DNA of 64,000 nucleotides from Wolbachia endosymbiont (group B) of Germaria angustata (GTDB taxonomy: Bacteria > Pseudomonadota > Alphaproteobacteria > Rickettsiales > Anaplasmataceae): assembly GCF_964026725.1 (NCBI RefSeq), contig NZ_OZ034691.1, positions 992,001 through 1,056,000 on the forward strand, given 5' to 3'. The translations under genes and the position numbers were made by a program. The notes below the pieces were generated by a model, which was not told the origin of the DNA, did not search any database, and was given only the letters and a program-made list of their open reading frames with translations. Every line of letters starts with the position of its first letter. Position 1 is the stretch's first letter. Below are positions 9,829 to 19,884 of this stretch, piece after piece.

Positions 9829-10182
9829 ATGAGTGAATATTTAACCATATTAATTTTTATCTGTGTATCAATTGTAGTATCCTTTACTTTAGGTGTATTA
9901 CCTATGTTTCTTGCAGTCAGTAACCCAGATGGTGAAAAGCTTTCTACATATGAGTGTGGCTTTAATCCTTTATCAAGAGCCAGAAAAAGTTTCGACATAA
10001 AATTTTACTTAGTTGCAATATTGTTCATAATATTCGATTTAGAAATTGCTTTTCTTTTCCCTTGGGCCGTTTCTTTATCTAAAATAAGCTATTGCGGATT
10101 TTGGTCTATGATGATATTCCTTGCAATACTTACTATAGGCTTTATTTATGAGTGGTGTAAAGGTGCGTTGGAATGGAAGTAA
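9829..10182 (+). CDS. nuoA: NADH-quinone oxidoreductase subunit A
   Basis: Membrane subunit of complex I, 117 residues with three hydrophobic helices. It contains the conserved loop [20 protein letters not shown] and the helix [16 protein letters not shown], both diagnostic of NuoA/ND3. The gene overlaps nuoB by 10 bases. It opens the nuoA-nuoB-nuoC-mdh run. Confidence 0.96.
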   Translation: MSEYLTILIFICVSIVVSFTLGVLPMFLAVSNPDGEKLSTYECGFNPLSRARKSFDIKFYLVAILFIIFDLEIAFLFPWAVSLSKISYCGFWSMMIFLAILTIGFIYEWCKGALEWK

Positions 10183-10676
10183 ATTTATCTAATGGCGACT
10201 GGAATCGTTACAAAAAAGAAGGTTTTCTTATCACTAAATTTGGCGATTTAATAGATTATATAATGAACTGGGCAAGGTCTGGTTCATTGTGGCCAATGAC
10301 ATTTGGTCTTGCATGTTGCGCAGTAGAGATGATGCACACTGCATCCAGTCGTTATGATCTTGATAGATATGGAATAATCTTTCGTGCAAGCCCAAGGCAA
10401 GCAGATGTTATGATTGTTGCTGGCACGTTAACTAATAAAATGGCAGCAGCATTGCGTAAAGTTTATGATCAAATGGCGGACCCCAAATACGTCGTTTCTA
10501 TGGGAAGTTGTGCAAATGGCGGTGGCTATTATCATTATTCTTACTCAGTAGTCCGTGGTTGCGACAGAATTGTACCAGTTGATGTATATGTTCCTGGATG
10601 CCCTCCAACTGCTGAGGCGTTACTATATGGAATGCTATGTCTACAAAATAAAATAAAACGAACTAAGAATATATAG
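10173..10676 (+). CDS. nuoB: NADH-quinone oxidoreductase subunit B
   Basis: Peripheral complex I subunit that holds the N2 [4Fe-4S] cluster next to the quinone site. The 167-residue protein has the ligand cysteines in [10 protein letters not shown], in [16 protein letters not shown] with [10 protein letters not shown], and in [13 protein letters not shown]. Its start lies inside the end of nuoA, and nuoC begins 2 bases after its stop. Confidence 0.97.
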   Translation: MEVNLSNGDWNRYKKEGFLITKFGDLIDYIMNWARSGSLWPMTFGLACCAVEMMHTASSRYDLDRYGIIFRASPRQADVMIVAGTLTNKMAAALRKVYDQMADPKYVVSMGSCANGGGYYHYSYSVVRGCDRIVPVDVYVPGCPPTAEALLYGMLCLQNKIKRTKNI

Positions 10677-10677
10677 C

Positions 10678-11253
10678 ATGGATAAAACTGCAAAATACAT
10701 ACAAAAAAAGACTAAATGTGAATGTATTCAGAAAAATGATGGCACTATTGTAATATATTCAGCTTTGAATGAAATTGAAAATCACTTACTCTTTCTACGT
10801 GATGATGAAAAGTGTAGGCTTGAATTATTAGTTGACGTTTTTGGAGTTGATTACCCAGATAGAGAAAAACGTTTCGAGCTAATATACAATTTGCTCAGCG
10901 TTGTACACAATATCAGAGTACACATAAAGCTTCAGTTATGCGAAGGTGATATACCTCTAAGTGTAGCAAAGATATTTAACGCAGCTTCGTGGTTTGAGCG
11001 TGAAGTATTTGATATGTATGGAATAGAGTTTTCTGATCACCCAGATTTACGTAGGATTTTAACGGATTATGGATTCAAAGGTCATCCAATGTTAAAAGAT
11101 TTTCCTCTCACTGGCTACGAGGAAGTAAGATACGATATAGAGGCAAAAAAGGTTGTATATAATACTATAGACTTACCACAAGATTTTCGTATGTTTGACA
11201 GCTTATCCCCTTGGGAAGGTAGTAAAGCCACAAAAGTAAATATAAAGGAGTAG
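10678..11253 (+). CDS. nuoC: NADH-quinone oxidoreductase subunit C
   Basis: 30-kDa-type subunit of the complex I hydrophilic arm, 191 residues. It carries the signature WFEREVFDMYGIEFSDHPDL followed by RRILTDYGFKGHPMLKDFPL and GYEEVRYD. It lies directly after nuoB and 3 bases before mdh. The remaining nuo genes are not in this window, so the complex I genes are split across the chromosome. Confidence 0.96.
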   Translation: MDKTAKYIQKKTKCECIQKNDGTIVIYSALNEIENHLLFLRDDEKCRLELLVDVFGVDYPDREKRFELIYNLLSVVHNIRVHIKLQLCEGDIPLSVAKIFNAASWFEREVFDMYGIEFSDHPDLRRILTDYGFKGHPMLKDFPLTGYEEVRYDIEAKKVVYNTIDLPQDFRMFDSLSPWEGSKATKVNIKE

Positions 11254-12201
<948 letters not shown>

Positions 12202-12206
12202 TTGCC

Positions 12207-12995
12207 CTATAGAATTTCTTTGAGCTCAAGCTTCGAAAACAGTCTAAAAAAATTATTTGTAGTTATTTTTGCTACTTCTTCTGGCGATTCATTCCATAAT
12301 TTCGCTAAACAATTCACAACGTATTTCACCATTGCCGGTTCATTTTTTCTTCCTCTGTAAGGCTCAGGAGATAGATAAGGTGCATCAGTTTCAACTAAAA
12401 CACGCTCACGTGGCACATTTTGTGCAATTTCTCTTAGTAAGTTCGCATTTTTAAAAGTAATAATTCCAGAAAATGAAATGTATAATCCCAAGTCCATAGC
12501 CTTATAAGCAAGCTCTTTAGAAGAAGCAAAGCAATGCATTACTCCACTAAAAGCGTCCTTCTTCATTTCTGAATTTAACATATCAATCATCTCACTATCA
12601 GCACTTCTAGTATGAATAACTAAAGGTAATCCTGTTACTTTTGCCGCTTCTATGTGTGATGCAAAACTTTTTTTTTGATTGCTTTTGTTATCAGATTTAT
12701 AAAAATCTAATCCAGTTTCACCGATACTAATTACCTTTTGACCCTTAGTAAATTCAACTAATTCACCAACACGTATACACTCACCTTTTTCCACAGTAGT
12801 ATCAAGCGGATGTATACCAACGGAGCAGTAGACTTGATCATAGGATGAAGAGATTTTTAATAATTTAGGGATATCATTAATGCTTATACATATGTTATGC
12901 AAAATTCTCACACCATTTTGCTCTGCTCTTGAAATTACCTTTGGTATTTCATCATCAGAAAAATAAATTAGATGACAATGAGAATCAACTATCAT
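12207..12995 (-). CDS. tatD: TatD family metal-dependent hydrolase (DNase)
   Basis: TIM-barrel amidohydrolase-fold nuclease of 262 residues. Metal-binding motifs are the N-terminal DSHCHL, GETGLDFY, LPLVIHTRSAD, GVMHCFASS and ETDAPYLSPEPYRG, in the normal order. The start overlaps the end of the nudix gene by 11 bases, so the two form an operon transcribed leftward. Confidence 0.94.
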   Translation of the reverse strand: MIVDSHCHLIYFSDDEIPKVISRAEQNGVRILHNICISINDIPKLLKISSSYDQVYCSVGIHPLDTTVEKGECIRVGELVEFTKGQKVISIGETGLDFYKSDNKSNQKKSFASHIEAAKVTGLPLVIHTRSADSEMIDMLNSEMKKDAFSGVMHCFASSKELAYKAMDLGLYISFSGIITFKNANLLREIAQNVPRERVLVETDAPYLSPEPYRGRKNEPAMVKYVVNCLAKLWNESPEEVAKITTNNFFRLFSKLELKEIL

Positions 12996-13473
12996 AAATA
13001 GATCCTTTTATGATAGAAGAAAACTCTTCTATCACTTTTTTATAAACTTCTTTTTTGAACGGTATGGCACTGGCTACCAAATCATCCACATTTTGCCAAC
13101 GCCACTCTTTGAACTCTGGATGATCAGTATAGTTAATATTAATATCCTTATCCTCCCCACAAAATTTCATTAAGAACCATCTTTGCTTTTGGCCAGAATA
13201 TCTCCCATTCCAGCATGTTGGTATAACTTCCTCAGGTAAGTTATAGTGTATCCACTCTTTATTTTTAGCCACAATTTCTGCTTTATCAGTACCAACTTCT
13301 TCCAATAGCTCACGTAGCGCTGCCTGCTCTAGCTCTTCACCATCGTCAACTCCCCCTTGCGGCATCTGCCAATAAGAGTCACTATCAAAGCGTTTTCCAA
13401 TAAAAATATTCCCCTGTTTGTTAAATAGCATTATGCCAACACAAGGGCGATACTCTTTCTCCTGGCTAACCAC
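12985..13473 (-). CDS. rppH: RNA pyrophosphohydrolase (nudix)
   Basis: Removes pyrophosphate from the 5' end of RNAs, starting mRNA decay. In 162 residues it has the N-terminal YRPCVGIMLFN typical of RppH/NudH and the Nudix box GGVDDGEELEQAALRELLEE followed by VG. The start codon is GTG at 13473-13471. The unshifted reading frame of the upstream kinase would end at 13466, overlapping this start, which points to an ancestral operon of kinase-rppH-tatD. Confidence 0.93.
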   Translation of the reverse strand: MVSQEKEYRPCVGIMLFNKQGNIFIGKRFDSDSYWQMPQGGVDDGEELEQAALRELLEEVGTDKAEIVAKNKEWIHYNLPEEVIPTCWNGRYSGQKQRWFLMKFCGEDKDININYTDHPEFKEWRWQNVDDLVASAIPFKKEVYKKVIEEFSSIIKGSIYDS

Positions 13474-14066
13474 AAATATTCTCTGTTACTAAATTATCTA
13501 TCATAGAAGTTTCAACTACTTTTTTACCATTCATTCTTTCAACAATTTTTTTTTGCAACTTCCTTCGTGCTTAGGTTTGAGTTATCAATTTCAAGTGAAC
13601 CTTGAGGCACAAATAGTTTCTTTCCTTTAATTCTTCTCATAGCAAAATCTGAATCAGTAATTTTTCTCTCCTGCTCTCTTTCCTTTAATTGAACGCGCTT
13701 TACTAGTTCTCCACTATTACAATATAACACCACAGGGAGAATCTCCACATTCATTTTTTTACTTAAATTCACCACTAAGTTGTATACTCTTTGATCATAG
13801 GAATCACCTTTTATCAATTCGTTTGTAAATATATAATGCTTTGATTCTATATGGTATTTTTCCAATATTGCTAACATATTCTCTCTAATCACAAAAATTT
13901 TTTCCCATATTTCACTTGTAACCTCAGCGTTTCTGAAATCAATCATATCAAATATAATATTATTAAACAGGTTATTGTCTACTATCACCCCATCAATAAT
14001 ATTACACAGCTCTTTTGCAATCGTAAGTTTGCCACTACCCGGAAATCCGATTAAGTAAATGATCAT
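13466..14066 (-). pseudogene. P-loop nucleotide kinase-like ATPase, frameshifted at poly-A
   Basis: The gene starts at ATG 14066 with P-loop LIGFPGSGKLT (residues 5-15) and is shikimate/gluconate kinase-like in layout, including a basic LVKRVQLKEREQ lid-like segment. As written it stops at 13539 after 175 residues, just after a run of nine A on the coding strand (T run at 13546-13554). Removing one A opens a further 25-residue tail that runs to a TAG at 13466, overlapping the rppH start. The frame break is therefore at the homopolymer. Either the gene is newly broken or transcriptional slippage restores some full-length product. The exact substrate is unknown. Confidence 0.75.
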
Positions 14067-14194
14067 ACCATCAGAAAACTATCATATATTACAAATATAT
14101 GTATTATAAACGTTACACTAGAAACATATCAAAAGTAGTTCATATTCAGAAATTTTGAGTGTATCATTACAGATAAATTATATAATTTAGAATA

Positions 14195-14512
14195 ATGAAT
14201 GGTGATACAGAATCAATAAAAAATACAATTGTAGATGTAATAGATCAAAACAAAGGTCAAGATATAGTTACTTTTGATGTACAGAATAAAACTGTCATTG
14301 CAAAATATATGATCATTGCATCCGGTGATTCGAGCCGCCATGTAAAAGCATTAGCTGAGCAAGTGATGAAAAATCTCAAGCAATATGATAAAATAGATGT
14401 AGAAGGTATGGATGAAGGTAACTGGGTGATTGTGAATTTTCAAGGTATAATGGTTCACCTATTCAGGCCAGAAGTAAGAGAATATTATAAGATAGAAGAG
14501 TTATGGAATTGA
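14195..14512 (+). CDS. rsfS: ribosome silencing factor RsfS
   Basis: Iojap/RsfS family protein of 105 residues that binds L14 on the 50S subunit and blocks joining of the subunits under starvation. Recognisable segments are YMIIASGDSSRHVKALAEQV, VEGMDEGNWVIVNF and VHLFRPEVREYYKIEELW, which is the family C-terminus. It is divergent from the broken kinase gene. Confidence 0.94.
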   Translation: MNGDTESIKNTIVDVIDQNKGQDIVTFDVQNKTVIAKYMIIASGDSSRHVKALAEQVMKNLKQYDKIDVEGMDEGNWVIVNFQGIMVHLFRPEVREYYKIEELWN

Positions 14513-14580
14513 TTATCCAGGTAGCTGGTATACACTTGCTCAAATGTTGTAATTTTGAAGGCAACCCTTATGAAGTTGGT

Positions 14581-14704
14581 GGTGTCATTCCAGTGCTTGA
14601 CACTGGAATCTAGAAAACTTAATCATAAACGAGCACACTATACAACATTTTTGATGAAATTTCATAATAAACTGGATTCCAGCGTCAAGCACTGGAATGA
14701 CGCC
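14581..14704. repeat. Wolbachia palindromic-type element, intergenic copy
   Basis: Two 30-base arms, 14581-14610 and 14675-14704, are inverted copies with 2 mismatches. Each arm is itself a small palindrome (TCCAGTG CTTGA CACTGGA in the left arm). The 64-base centre is A+T rich and unpaired. Related units occur at 28815-28932, 43288-43429 and 55042-55116. It lies between rsfS and tyrS and carries no gene. Confidence 0.85.
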
Positions 14705-14742
14705 ATCGTTAACAACATCGTTTACACACAAAATAACATATT

Positions 14743-16005
14743 ATGAAACATAAATCCGAGTTTTTAAATTTCATTCAAGAAAGAGGATACCTATATCAAT
14801 GTACAAACATTGAAGGGTTAGACCAGCTATTATCACAAGATAATTATATAATTGCATACATTGGGTTTGATTGCACTGCACCAAGTCTGCATATTGGTAG
14901 TCTCATTCAAATTATGATGCTCCGCCACCTACAAAAATTTGGTTATAAACCAATAGTTCTACTTGGAGGTGGTACAACAAAAATTGGTGACCCTTCTGGC
15001 AAAGACAAAGCAAGAAGCTTCTTGCCGATAGAAGATATCAAACAAAATATACTAGTTATAAAGAAAACTCTCGAGAAAATGATATCTTTCGATGATGGAA
15101 AGACTGGCGCAGTGGTAGTAAATAACGCAGATTGGCTAGATAACATAAAATACATAGATTTTTTGCGTGATATAGGTGCACATTTTTCTGTAAATCGCAT
15201 GTTAGGCTTTGATAGTGTGAAAATTAGGCTAGATAGGGAGCAAAATCTAAGCTTTCTCGAGTTTAACTACATGTTATTACAAGCCTATGATTTTGTCGAG
15301 TTGAATAAAAAGTATGGCTGTCGTCTCCAGATTGGAGGGTCAGACCAATGGGGAAATATAGTAAATGGAATTGAACTTGGCAAAAAGTTGAATTTATCTG
15401 AGCTGTTTGGTCTTACCACGCCTCTTTTACTAAATGCACAAGGAAAAAAGATGGGCAAAACTGAAAGTGGAGCTATATGGCTTGATGGCAGTATGCTAAA
15501 TCCTTATGACTACTGGCAATATTTTCGCAATGTTGATGATCGAGATGTTGGCCGTTTTTTGAGACTTTTCACCGACTTATCAATTGATGAAATAAAAAAA
15601 CTAGAGTCCTTGAAGGATCAAGAAACAAACGAAGCAAAAAAGGTTTTGGCAACAGAAGTGACGAAAATATGTCACGGTTGCAAAGAAGCCGAACTTGCAC
15701 GATCTGCTGCAATCTCTGCTTTTGAAAATGAAGACAGTTCATTGCTTTCTGGTTACACTATTACAAAAGAACAAATTGCAAATGGTATACCCTTGATAGA
15801 CCTGCTGTATGACACCGGTTTTGAACCTTCAAAAGGTGCGGCAAAGCGTTTAATACAAGGCAATGGATGCAAAGTTAATGATAATACTATAAACGATGTT
15901 AACTATACAATAAAATCTGAAAGCTTTAAAGGTCAGCCATTTATAAAATTATCTGCAGGAAAGAAACGCCATATTAAAATTTTAGTGAGTGAAGTAAGAA
16001 AGTAA
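14743..16005 (+). CDS. tyrS: tyrosyl-tRNA synthetase
   Basis: Class I aminoacyl-tRNA synthetase charging tRNA-Tyr. The 420 residues match the bacterial TyrS1 length. The HIGH-type motif is in CTAPSLHIGSL, the KMSKS-type loop in KKMGKTESG, and the tyrosine pocket in GGSDQWGNI. A C-terminal S4 RNA-binding domain starts near residue 355 (SKGAAKRLIQGNGCKVN). Confidence 0.97.
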   Translation: MKHKSEFLNFIQERGYLYQCTNIEGLDQLLSQDNYIIAYIGFDCTAPSLHIGSLIQIMMLRHLQKFGYKPIVLLGGGTTKIGDPSGKDKARSFLPIEDIKQNILVIKKTLEKMISFDDGKTGAVVVNNADWLDNIKYIDFLRDIGAHFSVNRMLGFDSVKIRLDREQNLSFLEFNYMLLQAYDFVELNKKYGCRLQIGGSDQWGNIVNGIELGKKLNLSELFGLTTPLLLNAQGKKMGKTESGAIWLDGSMLNPYDYWQYFRNVDDRDVGRFLRLFTDLSIDEIKKLESLKDQETNEAKKVLATEVTKICHGCKEAELARSAAISAFENEDSSLLSGYTITKEQIANGIPLIDLLYDTGFEPSKGAAKRLIQGNGCKVNDNTINDVNYTIKSESFKGQPFIKLSAGKKRHIKILVSEVRK

Positions 16006-16107
16006 ATTTGTCTCTGTTCAGCAGAATAGCAAAATAAGGTAGCCAAGAAAAGACAATTATAGGAACAAATGGATATCATTGAAGCAGCTGACACTGTGGC
16101 AGAATCG

Positions 16108-16887
16108 CTAGGCAACCCTACTATCGCTAGCAGTTTCTTGCTGTCGATTTGCTGAGATTGGTTTATCAACTTGAGTATCAGGCTTTGACAATTTATATAT
16201 AGCATTGCCAACTATTAGTGCTGTTGCTGTCATTGCAACTACTGCTATCACTATAGGTATTAACTCAGCTGTAATTGCTCCGGCTGTAAAAAGTGCTATA
16301 GATATAGCAGTACCTAATAATGCAGTTACTCCACCGGCAATCCACCCTTTCTTAATTGCTTGACAATTAAGATAGTATAAAGGAGTCTCTCCCCACATAT
16401 CTACTGCATTAACATTGACACCTCTTTCCACAAGAGCATCTATTATGGCCATACTGCGAAATAAAGCAGCATAGTGTAAAGGAGTCCTTCTCCATATATT
16501 TATTGCATTAACATCTGCACCTTTTTCTATGAGAGCGTTTGCTATGTTTATACTATCAAGATAAGTAGTATTATGTAAAGGAGTATCTCCTTTTACATCT
16601 TTTTCATTAACATTTGCCCTTTTTTCCATGAGAGCCTTCGCTATATTTTCTAGGTTAAAGGAAGCCACCAAGTGCAAAAGAGTCGCTTTTTCACCATCTT
16701 TAAACACATAATTTATATCAAAGCCAGACTTTTCCCACTCTTCATATTCCTTTGAATATCTTTTCAGCTCATTTTGTATTTTTTCAATTACGTTATCTTT
16801 GCTTAAATCTTTGTCAACATTAACTAAACTCAATAATTCGTGCCAATTTGAAATTTCCATTGCCATAACCTTACCTTTAATTTTCAA
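16108..16887 (-). CDS. ankyrin-repeat protein with C-terminal membrane helices
   Basis: A 259-residue protein. About four ankyrin repeats occupy residues 70-170 (GDTPLHNTTYLDSINIANAL, RRTPLHYAALF, GETPLYYLNC). Two hydrophobic helices follow (about 178-200 and 205-228) with a polar tail. The first ATG gives MKIKGKVMAM, and the ATG at 16866 is a plausible alternative start. Ankyrin proteins of Wolbachia are often proposed host-interacting factors. The membrane anchor suggests surface or vacuolar-membrane display, which is inference. A transposon-rich stretch lies just upstream. Confidence 0.85.
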   Translation of the reverse strand: MKIKGKVMAMEISNWHELLSLVNVDKDLSKDNVIEKIQNELKRYSKEYEEWEKSGFDINYVFKDGEKATLLHLVASFNLENIAKALMEKRANVNEKDVKGDTPLHNTTYLDSINIANALIEKGADVNAINIWRRTPLHYAALFRSMAIIDALVERGVNVNAVDMWGETPLYYLNCQAIKKGWIAGGVTALLGTAISIALFTAGAITAELIPIVIAVVAMTATALIVGNAIYKLSKPDTQVDKPISANRQQETASDSRVA

Positions 16888-16982
16888 TAATGTATTTAAT
16901 TATATGATAAGGAGTCAATTTAAATAAATTACACATACATGGAACTTATCAGATAAATATATAATATGAACTAGATTCCAGC

Positions 16983-17296
16983 GGGCTTTGTTGCATCACT
17001 ATCTATGAAAGGCTAACTATACAAGCAGCTTATTGAAAATCTTATTTTTTGCAATCAATCTGATTAAATTTAAGAATAGTAATTTATTGTTTGTACTAGT
17101 AAATTTAATTCTACTTAAAATAGCTAAAGCATTGAAATTCTTGAATTCTAGCTAGATTAGTGAATGATAGTAAAACTTCTTTTACTTAAATTTAGATATT
17201 TATTGACTGTCCTTACTATAAATGCTAGAATAATAAGCTATTGATATTCTACATTTTTATCTTTTATCCATCGTAGATAGCGATGCAACAAAGCCC
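16983..17296. mobile_element. 314-bp MITE-like element with 23-bp inverted ends
   Basis: The left end GGGCTTTGTTGCATCACTAT (16983 onward) and the right end at 17274-17296 are inverted copies over 23 bases with one mismatch. The GGCTTTGTTGCA terminus resembles IS5-family ends. The 268-base interior is A+T rich with no open frame, so it would be non-autonomous. No clear target duplication was seen. The right end directly abuts the terminal repeat of the IS4-type fossil, implying nested or adjacent insertion. Confidence 0.8.
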
Positions 17297-17777
17297 AATA
17301 GCGTCAACTTAAGGAAAGATGTTAAGGAGTAAAATACTGTAAAAAATAGGACCTTTGGTTTCTATTTTATTTCAATAAAGAAGATATCAGTAAAGCTTAT
17401 CTATTAAGGTGTCACATAGAGGAGTGCTATAAACGACTCAAAGTAGAAGCAGAATTAGAGAATTTTTCTGGGATAAATTTAGAAACAAGAATTTTGTGCA
17501 AACTTGGTCATGTGCAATACTTCATATGTGTGATGCACAAGAGCCTTGGAACCCAGATCAAATTGCTGAGTATCGTTTAAATTTTTCAGTTTTATTTGTG
17601 TAATGAGACAGAAACTTTATCAGGTGCTTATTAGCACCAAAAAACTTTCAAGCCCTTTTTAAAATACGCACTAAAGTTAACGTGAAGATTATATAGCCTC
17701 AATAAAGTAGATAAGCCTAAACGCCATCATGCCTTTAGGAGAGCTTGCTAATTTATTCTCTTAAGTTAACGCCATTG
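17296..17777 (+). pseudogene. IS4-family transposase fossil with imperfect terminal repeats
   Basis: Plus-strand fragments translate as transposase C-terminal sequence: LLRCHIEECYKRLKVEAELE then NFSGINLETRI, and after frameshifts PWNPDQIAEYRLNFSVLF, MRQKLYQVLI and NKVDKPKRHHAFRRAC before a stop near 17751. The Y-(2)-R-E/K-(6) region (EECYKRLK) is the conserved IS4 DDE tail. Ends CAATAGCGTCAACTTAAG (17296) and the inverted TTAAGTTAACGCCATTG (17761-17777) form imperfect terminal repeats. Several frameshifts and a large N-terminal deletion make it inactive. Confidence 0.8.
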
Positions 17778-17830
17778 CCTGAACAAATACATAAAAAAGT
17801 AGTACTTGCAAGAAAGAGTTACTTAAGAAA

Positions 17831-18694
17831 TTAATTAACTTTGCTATTTTCTCTAACATACCTAGAAGAAATAGATACATTATCTAATGCGGTCCTAATA
17901 CTAGCATTGTTCTCATTAACAACTATAGCTAGCTCACAAGCATTCAAAGTATATCTACCATATGGAAACAGTACAGTACTTACTTCAGTAAATGCATCTT
18001 GTAGCATGGTACTATTTTGAGCTCGTATTAAAATAGAATTGACACATTCATTATTACCTTTATATATAGCAAAGGCAAGTGGTTTAATGACATACGTCAC
18101 GCCTGGAAACTGCACAATATCTTTAGAAGTAAGGATATTTCGCAGTGTATCACTATTTTGAACTCGTATTAAAATAGAATTGATACATTCGTTATTGCCT
18201 TTATATATAGCAAAGCTAAATGGCGTTAAAGTATACGCTATAATATTTAAATACTGTACAATATTTCTAGAAGCAAGAATATCTTGTAATATACCATTTT
18301 CTTGGGCTTTTGTTAAAATAACATTAATATACCTCCCCTTATTATGATGTATGGCAAAGCCAAGCGATGTTAAGGTGTACATCAAACCATTTTGATAGTT
18401 TATAATATTTGCAGTAGTAAGAATATCTTGTAGTATACCATTGTTTTGAGCTTGTTCTAAAATAGAATTAACACATTCATTATTGTCTCCATGTATGGCT
18501 AGGCTAAGCAGTGTTAAAGTGCGTACTCCATCTGTTGGAAATCGTGTAGTACATCCAGTGATAAGAACTTTTAGTAAATCATTTCTTGAAGCTGCTTTCA
18601 AGATATTACTGATGCTCCTTCCATTCCATATGGATCTTTTTAGCTGAAAATACAAACCTTTTTGTTTTCGTGTTAAATTTTGATGATTTAGCAT
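17831..18694 (-). CDS. protein of five ~48-residue repeats (ankyrin-like)
   Basis: I do not recognise a named family. The 287-residue protein contains a repeated core at residues about 64, 112, 160, 207 and 254, seen as LAIHGDNNECVNSIL, FAIHHNKGRYINVIL, FAIYKGNNECINSIL, FAIYKGNNECVNSIL and LAIVVNENNASIRTAL. Each core is followed by a helix (AQNNGILQDIL) and a variable loop. The period is 47-48 residues, longer than the 33 of canonical ankyrin repeats, though the helix-turn-helix pattern is ankyrin-like. The repeats are also similar in DNA, suggesting recent internal duplication. It sits next to IS debris. Confidence 0.7.
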   Translation of the reverse strand: MLNHQNLTRKQKGLYFQLKRSIWNGRSISNILKAASRNDLLKVLITGCTTRFPTDGVRTLTLLSLAIHGDNNECVNSILEQAQNNGILQDILTTANIINYQNGLMYTLTSLGFAIHHNKGRYINVILTKAQENGILQDILASRNIVQYLNIIAYTLTPFSFAIYKGNNECINSILIRVQNSDTLRNILTSKDIVQFPGVTYVIKPLAFAIYKGNNECVNSILIRAQNSTMLQDAFTEVSTVLFPYGRYTLNACELAIVVNENNASIRTALDNVSISSRYVRENSKVN

Positions 18695-18773
18695 ATTTTT
18701 GTAACCTCGCTTTAAAGTCAGTGCAGTTTAATTATTCTATGTTAGTATACACCGATAGAAAAAATTTCATCAT

Positions 18774-19793
18774 ATGTTCTGGAAAAAATTTACACAGGTT
18801 AATGAGGAAATCGTAAGAGAGAGCCTAAAAAAGGTTATAGAGAAGAAAAGTGGTAAGAATGTTGGTGTAGTATCCTCAATTGTTATTAAGGGTAAAGATG
18901 TTGCTTTTGCTCTTGAAGTTACTGAGCCAAATGAAGAATTAAGAAAAAATTGTGAGCAAGCTGTTAAGGCGATACCGGGAGTAGGGAAGGTTACTGTAGT
19001 TGCTACTGGTCAAAAACAAGCTAGGCAACAAAAAGCTAAACTTCATATCAAAGGAGTGAAAAATATAATTGTCGTTGCTTCTGGTAAAGGAGGTGTGGGT
19101 AAGTCGACAGTTGCACTAAATCTAGCTCTTTCGCTAGCAGAATTAAAACATAAAGTTGCGCTAGTTGATGCAGATATATATGGTCCTTCGATTCCTAAAA
19201 TGTTGGGCACTGAGAAATTAAAATCAGAAATACAGAGTGGTAAAGCAATGCCTATAGAGAAACATGGTCTCTATACTATTTCAATTGGCTATTTTATTGA
19301 TAAGGACCGGGCAGCAATATGGCGTGGACCTATGATCACAAAAGCACTTTACAATTTGCTAATGGGAACAAGGTGGTCTGATATAGAATATTTAATCATT
19401 GATACACCTCCTGGCACTGGCGATGTACATTTAAGTCTGATGGAGAATTTTAGTTTAACTGGAGCAATAATAGTTTCAACTCCACAGGAGCTTGCTTTAG
19501 TCGATGCACAAAAAATTTATGATATGCTCACAAAGCTCAGCGTGCCAATTATCGGCATTGTGGAAAATATGAGCTATTTTGTTCAAGATACTTCAAAAAT
19601 ATACATATTTGGAAAAGGTGGTGCAAAAAAAATGTCTGAAGAGCTGGGAGTCAAACTCTTGGGCAGAGTTCCTCTAGATCCGCAAATATGTAGTGCTTCT
19701 GATTGTGGAGACCCTTCAATGCTAAGTGAGGATTTAGTAAGGATTTATGAAGGCATTGCTAAAGATGTTAGGTCTTTTGTATGCAGTCTATAA
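18774..19793 (+). CDS. apbC: Fe-S cluster carrier P-loop ATPase Mrp/ApbC
   Basis: Cytosolic ATPase that carries and transfers iron-sulfur clusters. The 339-residue protein has an N-terminal FeS-assembly (DUF59-like) domain to about 85 and then the ParA-type ATPase with deviant Walker A ASGKGGVGKSTVALNLA. DADIYGPSIPKMLG, IIDTPPGTGDVHLS and a C-terminal GVKLLGRVPLDPQI are also present. The CxxC motif common near the C-terminus of many members is not obvious. It stands alone between two mobile-element relics. Confidence 0.93.
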   Translation: MFWKKFTQVNEEIVRESLKKVIEKKSGKNVGVVSSIVIKGKDVAFALEVTEPNEELRKNCEQAVKAIPGVGKVTVVATGQKQARQQKAKLHIKGVKNIIVVASGKGGVGKSTVALNLALSLAELKHKVALVDADIYGPSIPKMLGTEKLKSEIQSGKAMPIEKHGLYTISIGYFIDKDRAAIWRGPMITKALYNLLMGTRWSDIEYLIIDTPPGTGDVHLSLMENFSLTGAIIVSTPQELALVDAQKIYDMLTKLSVPIIGIVENMSYFVQDTSKIYIFGKGGAKKMSEELGVKLLGRVPLDPQICSASDCGDPSMLSEDLVRIYEGIAKDVRSFVCSL

Positions 19794-19884
19794 AGTTTTT
19801 TTAAACTACTTTTAAAATAGGTAGAATGTAATTTTAGGTGAATAAAATATTTCAAATGGCAGCAGCTACCTCGTATCTGAACAG

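Noticed and set aside
14555..14746. Short frame upstream of tyrS
   Set aside because: It consists of the palindromic element and spacer, with no conserved features.
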